64,000 bases of DNA, taken from positions 11,505,210-11,569,209 of the forward strand of contig NC_061068.1 in the NCBI RefSeq assembly GCF_021917145.1, in the 5' to 3' direction. This document shows positions 60,917 through 64,000 of this stretch, piece after piece; within the stretch, counting starts at the first letter, position 1, and each line of letters begins with the position of its first letter. A program made the translations under genes and the position numbers. Below the pieces are notes generated by a model, which did no database searches, was not told the DNA's origin, and saw only the letters and a program-made list of their open reading frames with translations. The DNA comes from Hypomesus transpacificus (lineage: Eukaryota; Chordata; Actinopteri; Osmeriformes; Osmeridae).

Positions 60917-61340
60917 CTAGGGTTGGGTACCGTTTCGATTTATACGATTCCGATGCCGAACCAGTACGTTTAAAATGATTCAGATTCCTAAACCGATTTT
61001 TTTTAAATAAAAGTAATCAAAGAAAGGCTCTTGGAGGTTTTTTTTAATGGAAAATTATTTAAATGTAACAATATATTAAAGTTTTAAAGTAGCCTACTTA
61101 AATATATAACAAGTAAACCTAAGTCACCTAACACACAACTACAGTAATTTACCAATAAATAACAGTTACACTATTAACAAGTAACAACAAAATAAAGGTT
61201 GACTTGGTATGCCAACTAAACCAGCTTCAAACTTTAGCAGTTCTTTTGCAGAAAAATGACGATATTTGCCTTCTCTGGCAAGATACGACACCTCTCCTGA
61301 CTTATGGCATGTCCTGCACAGGAGAAAACTCTCAGATGGT
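60917..61340 (-). mobile_element. hAT-superfamily DNA transposon remnant (3' part)
   Basis: A minus-strand frame at about 61320-61234 reads CAGHAISQERCRILPEKAN then IVIFLQKNC and stop. It is preceded, after a one-base shift, by PSES. This matches the C-terminal hAT dimerisation region (SERVFSxAGxxIxxxRxxLxPExxxxLxFL). The plus-strand left boundary CTAGGGTTGGGTACCG looks like a recurring teleost hAT end, followed by AT-rich non-coding sequence. The rest of the transposase is absent. Superfamily call rests on the motif; the end sequence is from memory. Confidence 0.7.
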
Positions 61341-61377
61341 GTCGAAGAGGCCTGTACACACAGGTATATTTTCTGGG

Positions 61378-63287
61378 AGTTTAGGGTTAGTGCCAGAGTT
61401 ATTGTTATAATTACATTAAGGGTCAAGGTTAGGGGTTAGGGATAGCACGATTTTGAATGGCTGTTAATCGTCGGTCCTAACAGGGAAAGTATGAACCTGT
61501 GTGTGGGTGTGTGTCTATGATGATGTGGGACAGTAGTTCCAGAGTTTGGGCAAGTAGCTGAAAATCTAGTGGCCAGATGGCAAGCATCAAAATCACCTCA
61601 AAGACAAGCCCCGTTAAATGATGTAAAGTATTGTACACATGTGGTTTATATGCAACTGTGCTTTGGCCTATAAGCCAGTTTCAGATATTAGTATACCTAA
61701 TTGATAGAATTAGCTGTGCTGAAGACCTTGTGTTTGCAACAAAAATGACGAAACCAAATGAAATAAACACATTCTCCCTGTCACACTAGAGTACAGAGGG
61801 CTGCTTTGGATTGGTCCGTTTTCTGTTGTTTCTTTGAGATCACGACTTGTAGGTCACACTTTGATTGTTCTTTTTGATCCTATGTGGTACTTGATCTGAA
61901 AAGTAGTCACCCTGTAGATAACTTCGCTGCATCAGACAGCTGCTGTTTCACTGACTCCATTAGTAGCAGGTGCGGTTCCACAAGCCCTTAGTGGTTATGT
62001 TGGGGAGGTGGGAGGATTGGGGGGGGGGGGTTGTACACCACATCCTGAAATTCAAGTATCTGAGGCAGTAAGAGGTCCATCCCTGTCTCAGTCAGGAAGT
62101 GATGTCATCCTTCTGTCCTCCTGGAGGGACTTGACAGAACAATGTCATTGTAGGAGCACTTCTTTGTTTAGACTGGAGGGTTTAACAAGTTTCCTCTCCT
62201 CCCTGCAGGCCGACGGTCCAGAAGAGAAGCTCTTTCTCTTTCCTGCCCTCCCCTGAGAGCTGGATGTTTCGAGGGGTGAGTGCCAAAAAGCTCAAACCAG
62301 TCAGCTTACCAAACATGTTTAGTGTGATATTCCTTACCACCGGCTGTCTGCATGTCATCACGTGTACATGCATGTGTTTGTGTGAGTGTGTGTGTTGTCC
62401 CCAGGAACGTGTGTGCTTGCATTCTGCCTCAGTCCTCTGTGTTTCTTACGTAACAACGCTGATGATCCTCATCTCTGGTTTCCACTAAGAAAAGAAAATA
62501 ACACTTAAATGGCCATGTTCAAATCACATTTGGAGGACATTATGTCATTTTCATCCAGGAATAGGCCCAGAGGGAACATTGTGGAGTGGGATGCTAAATA
62601 GAGTGTGTTATTAGACTGGAACTCGGCTGTTTCTCACAGCGGGTGTCAGAGGCAGGATGGAAGGTGGAAGTGTCTGTGTTTTACTGTTAGTTCTTGGATT
62701 CAGTGTTCTTTAAAACCAATGATCCGTTTTGCCCAAACAAGGATTTTTTGTACTTCAGAGTATTTGGTTTGACTTCATACCTAGCTTCAACATCTACAGT
62801 AGGAGGGGATGAGTTGGTCTGAGTGGGGTCTTTCTGGTCGGGTCTGAATTTAACTGCCTTGTCTCCCTCAAAGCATCATGGGTAATTCTGCCACCAACCA
62901 GCTCTCCGTCTTTTCTATCTGATTCTGATTCTATCTGAAAATGTTCCCTTTTGCCTTGACAGTTTTTGATGGTCATGCTTTCATTTTGCATGTATTTGTG
63001 TTGTTTGAAATTAATGTAATTTTACTTCAGAATCTGAACCTTACCCTTCAGAGGTTTAGTCTGCATTTTAGTTTGCAGATCACTTCGTCCACCCCTCTCT
63101 CCAACCCTCTCTCCATTCTTCCCTTGCTCACTCTATGAAGCCTGGAGTCATGGCTCATACTGGCCCAGTAGACATACAGTCTGGTGCTGGATCAGCCAAC
63201 AAAAACATGCCCCCCCCCACACACACACACGCACACTCACACGCACACACTGGCACGATGGCAGCCTGGCATCTCCCAGGCAGGGAT
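61378..63287. other. Gene-poor stretch with telomere-like hexamers and one candidate exon
   Basis: TTAGGGTTAG at 61380-61389 and GGTTAGGGGTTAGGG at 61427-61441 are scattered telomere-like motifs. A 67-base segment at 62209-62275 has good splice borders (see findings). Nothing else was recognised. Confidence 0.4.
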
Positions 63288-63298
63288 GAGCTCAGACC

Positions 63299-63582
63299 GA
63301 ACCCTGTGTGTAACCCTAACCCAGGACACACACAACCCTGTGTGTAACCCTAACCCAGGACACACACAACCCTGTGTGTAACCCTAACCCAGGACACACA
63401 CAACCCTGTGTGTAACCCTAACCCAGGACACACACAACCCTGTGTGTAACCCTAACCCAGGACACACACAACCCTGTGTGTAACCCTAACCCAGGACACA
63501 CACAACCCTGTGTGTAACCCTAACCCAGGACACACACAACCCTGTGTGTAACCCTAACCCAGGACACACACAACCCTGTGTG
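63299..63582. repeat. 34-bp minisatellite with telomere-like CCCTAACCC, eight copies
   Basis: Unit: ACCCTGTGTGTAACCCTAAC then CCAGGACACACACA. Eight copies at an exact 34-base spacing, no differences seen, ending in a partial CCCTGTGTG. Confidence 0.97.
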
Positions 63583-64000
63583 CTGCCAGGCAGACTTCCT
63601 CTGGAGCCTCTCACTATGGAAGGCCCAGCAGTGAAGATCAATACATGTAAATCACCTGAAGAAGGCCTTGTCTAAATTAAAGTCTTGTCTCTGCACGATG
63701 CTTAGGATGGTGCTGAATACGTCCCAAATGGCCGTAACAGCATCTGCATGAAACTACAGTCAACATTCTGGAAGGTCCACAAGCCCAAGTGTCAATATTA
63801 TCGTCCACTTCAGTGTGTGCTCAGTATGGGAATGTAAATGTACGTCTTAGTGTACAGTGTAATGTACATTGCAAGCCCACATTGAAATTTCCCTTCTGTG
63901 CACACAGTGAAGTGGCCAATAACATTGGCACTTAGCATTGCATAGATTCTGTAAATACTGCGGATAGGCAGCAGTCTGCCTGGCAGCAGCAGTGTGTGTG
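63583..64000. other. Right edge, nothing recognised
   Basis: No coding, RNA or repeat feature was identified to the end of the window. Confidence 0.5.

Noticed and set aside
61378-63582. True chromosome end (telomere)
   Set aside because: The TTAGGG-like motifs are interrupted and embedded in longer units, and unique sequence continues on both sides.

Overview
The window reads as vertebrate, almost certainly teleost, nuclear DNA. It holds intron-rich orthologues of vertebrate genes with GT-AG introns. It also has a fish-type LINE ending in the fish repeat tail CAGACGCTTTTATCCAAAGC, and very dense CT, CA, GGGA and CCTN microsatellites and GC-rich minisatellites. Nothing bacterial or viral was seen. 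Species cannot be read from the sequence.

Layout. Positions 1-1121 (minus) carry three exons of an ATP6AP1-like V-ATPase accessory subunit gene whose 3' part runs off the left edge. rps23 (plus, 5229-6538) follows head to head. A degenerate L2/CR1-like LINE lies at 7183-8890 (minus). Then come four same-strand genes: asb14 (10394-14097, 10 exons), appl1 (14631-21321, 22 exons), hesx1 (23543-24506, 4 exons) and il17rd (26170-47002, 14 exons, with an 11.5 kb first intron full of simple repeats). Every reconstructed CDS closes in frame: 143, 592, 708, 173 and 776 residues for rps23, asb14, appl1, hesx1 and il17rd, each close to the human length.

The right third (48.3-64 kb) has no intact gene that I can support. 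It holds a 52-bp minisatellite, a 1.86 kb homogeneous 33-bp G-rich array with telomere-like and G-quadruplex motifs, homopolymer G/C runs of 38, a broken glycosyltransferase family 92 pseudogene with an internal 34-bp array, a hAT transposase remnant, and a second telomere-motif 34-bp array. By synteny with human 3p14.3 (ASB14, APPL1, HESX1, IL17RD, then ARHGEF3) this part may be upstream or intronic sequence of arhgef3, but no arhgef3 coding exon was recognised.

The genes do not form a pathway. They are a conserved block: endosomal adaptor (appl1), ubiquitin-ligase adaptor (asb14), forebrain/pituitary repressor (hesx1) and FGF/IL-17 receptor-family regulator (il17rd), joined on the left to an rps23/atp6ap1l pair that in human lies on chromosome 5. 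I found no undescribed multi-gene system. The most unusual material is the set of in-frame or gene-derived tandem arrays and the long G/C tracts.
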